DNA of 64,000 bases from Tenebrio molitor (taxonomy: Eukaryota; Arthropoda; Insecta; Coleoptera; Tenebrionidae): the NCBI RefSeq assembly GCF_963966145.1, contig NC_091049.1, positions 12,214,001 to 12,278,000 of the forward strand, given 5' to 3'. Positions 62,947 to 64,000 of the stretch are shown piece after piece. Each line of letters begins with the position of its first letter. Position 1 is the stretch's first letter. The notes beneath the pieces were generated by a model. That model saw only the letters and a program-made list of their open reading frames with translations. It searched no databases and was not told where the DNA came from. A program made the translations under genes and the position numbers.

Positions 62947-64000
62947 TGTAGTGTAGTAGGACCTAATTTATTGTTTAAAAAACAATTCTTTAATATTAAA
63001 TACTCGTTTTTATAGCTATTCGTTTTAAATTTAAATATTTGACAATTTAAATTGACAGCGTCGACCAGCACCGATTCGTATACGACATTATGGCTAATGT
63101 GATAAAAAAAGATGAAAAATGCATTTAATTAAATATAGAAAGAAGTGGAGAGATGTACAATTTTCTTTGATATGTTTTTTAATAACGGATATACGTTTGT
63201 TTACCAGGTATTGTATTGTTGCATCTAATTTAATACTTACATCTATGGCACAAAATTAGCCGGGTCGCCCCCTAGGGGGCCAGCGACCAAACTAGGCCAG
63301 CTGACATGTGAAGAGAGGTACCCTTTGGCCCTGTTAGAACTTTTTTCCCTTTTATTTTCAACCACCGGAGTAGACCAGGGTGATCTATGAGATTCCAGGG
63401 CATCGCGTCGGGTTCAATTTAATTGCGGACAAAAGTCAAATCTAAATCGGATCATATAGTTCGTATCTCAAACTCGTATAATGCTGTTCGCGCCAGAAAT
63501 TTCTGTATTTGCCCAGCTTAGTCTTTTTTTCCGGAGTCAGATCTTAATTCGCGGGCCGCGAGTCAAATCTCATGGAGCCAAATATCCACCAACTTCTGTT
63601 ATAAATTCATTTATTTATTTCTACCATTTGTTGGGACCAAACACCACCTACGTCCTACACTATTATTTGTTAAATAAAATTTAAGTGAAGTAGGCGCAAT
63701 CGTTTTAATTCCATTTTGGAAACCCTCCGAAGGTACGGCCTCTCGATAGAACCTAATTAAATAAAATCATAAACAAAACACAACATAGGATCCATAAACC
63801 TTTCTTTTCTCATTATTTTTATTTCGTATTTTTCCGCAAAAAAGACCCTCCGAGGGAATGCTGCAACCAACCATATACCAAATAAGAGAGGAAAGTTTCA
63901 TCTAGGAAAAGTCAAGGAAGTCGAAGCGTTTCATTATTAAACTTGACATTTAGATAATAATGCTTTCTTGACCGTGAACGATGTTTGTTGTGTCCTCTTG
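62947..64000. other. No gene recognised
   Basis: CCCCCTAGGGGG near 63270 is a perfect palindrome, within GTCGCCCCCTAGGGGGCCAGCGAC. ACCCTCCGAAGGTACG and ACCCTCCGAGGGAATG near 63723 and 63845 are similar words. A TATAAATTCATTTATTTA stretch near 63600 and AATAAAATTTAAG near 63672 could mark promoter and polyadenylation parts of an LTR, but no paired LTR is present. Confidence 0.4.

Noticed and set aside
63600..63690. LTR promoter and polyadenylation signal
   Set aside because: TATA-like and AATAAA-like words are common in AT-rich DNA and no matching second LTR is in the window.

Overview
The window looks like an insect genome, possibly a beetle (low confidence on the order). It is AT-rich, and every protein-like segment I recognise belongs to a transposable element: Ty3/Gypsy including env-bearing errantivirus types, BEL/Pao, jockey-like LINEs, P/THAP, hAT, MULE, Tc1/mariner, Crypton, and a YqaJ-type nuclease. 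Several genes have short AT-rich spliceosomal introns of 47-61 nt. No host gene, tRNA or rRNA was recognised. Nearly all coding remnants, and every retroelement, lie on the minus strand. The plus-strand exceptions are a Crypton remnant (2.4 kb), a mariner (44.3-45.8 kb), a hAT (47.6-50.1 kb) and an unknown ORF (58.8 kb).

Layout. 0.4-9.3 kb: hAT remnant, MITEs, a broken Crypton, a non-autonomous hAT, an errantivirus env remnant, a MULE and a decayed P element. 9.3-11.6 kb: gag-PR-RT-RNase H of a CsRn1-like Gypsy. 11.6-14.1 kb: a YqaJ gene split by a hairpin element, then a nearly intact Crypton. 14.6-16.8 kb: errantivirus gag/leader (itself interrupted by a LINE with an 11-bp target duplication) joined to BEL reverse transcriptase. 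16.8-25.7 kb: an LTR-to-LTR errantivirus (gypsy1) with a tRNA-Ser-type primer site and several later insertions. 25.7-29.7 kb: Tc1-like and MULE remnants. 29.7-35.7 kb: an internally deleted second errantivirus (gypsy2). 35.7-42.9 kb: a second copy of the BEL-Tc1-MULE stretch, carrying two solo LTRs that its twin lacks. 43-46 kb: LINE ORF1 remnant interrupted by a mariner. 46.8-50.6 kb: three DNA elements nested one inside another. 50.6-58.4 kb: three Gypsy fragments and a jockey-like LINE. 60.2-62.9 kb: a nearly complete THAP/P transposase with introns.

Three signals stand out. First, about ten long imperfect hairpins have unrelated arms but a shared edge motif (AATAGTTATTTA or its complement); they were mobile, since some interrupt env, protease and YqaJ genes. 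Second, single-strand-biased, nested errantivirus debris with no host genes resembles the architecture of a unistrand piRNA cluster such as Drosophila flamenco. Third, segmental duplication supplies empty sites, which let several insertions be defined to the base. Coordinates of decayed elements are approximate except where target duplications or terminal repeats fix them. No alignments or searches were run.
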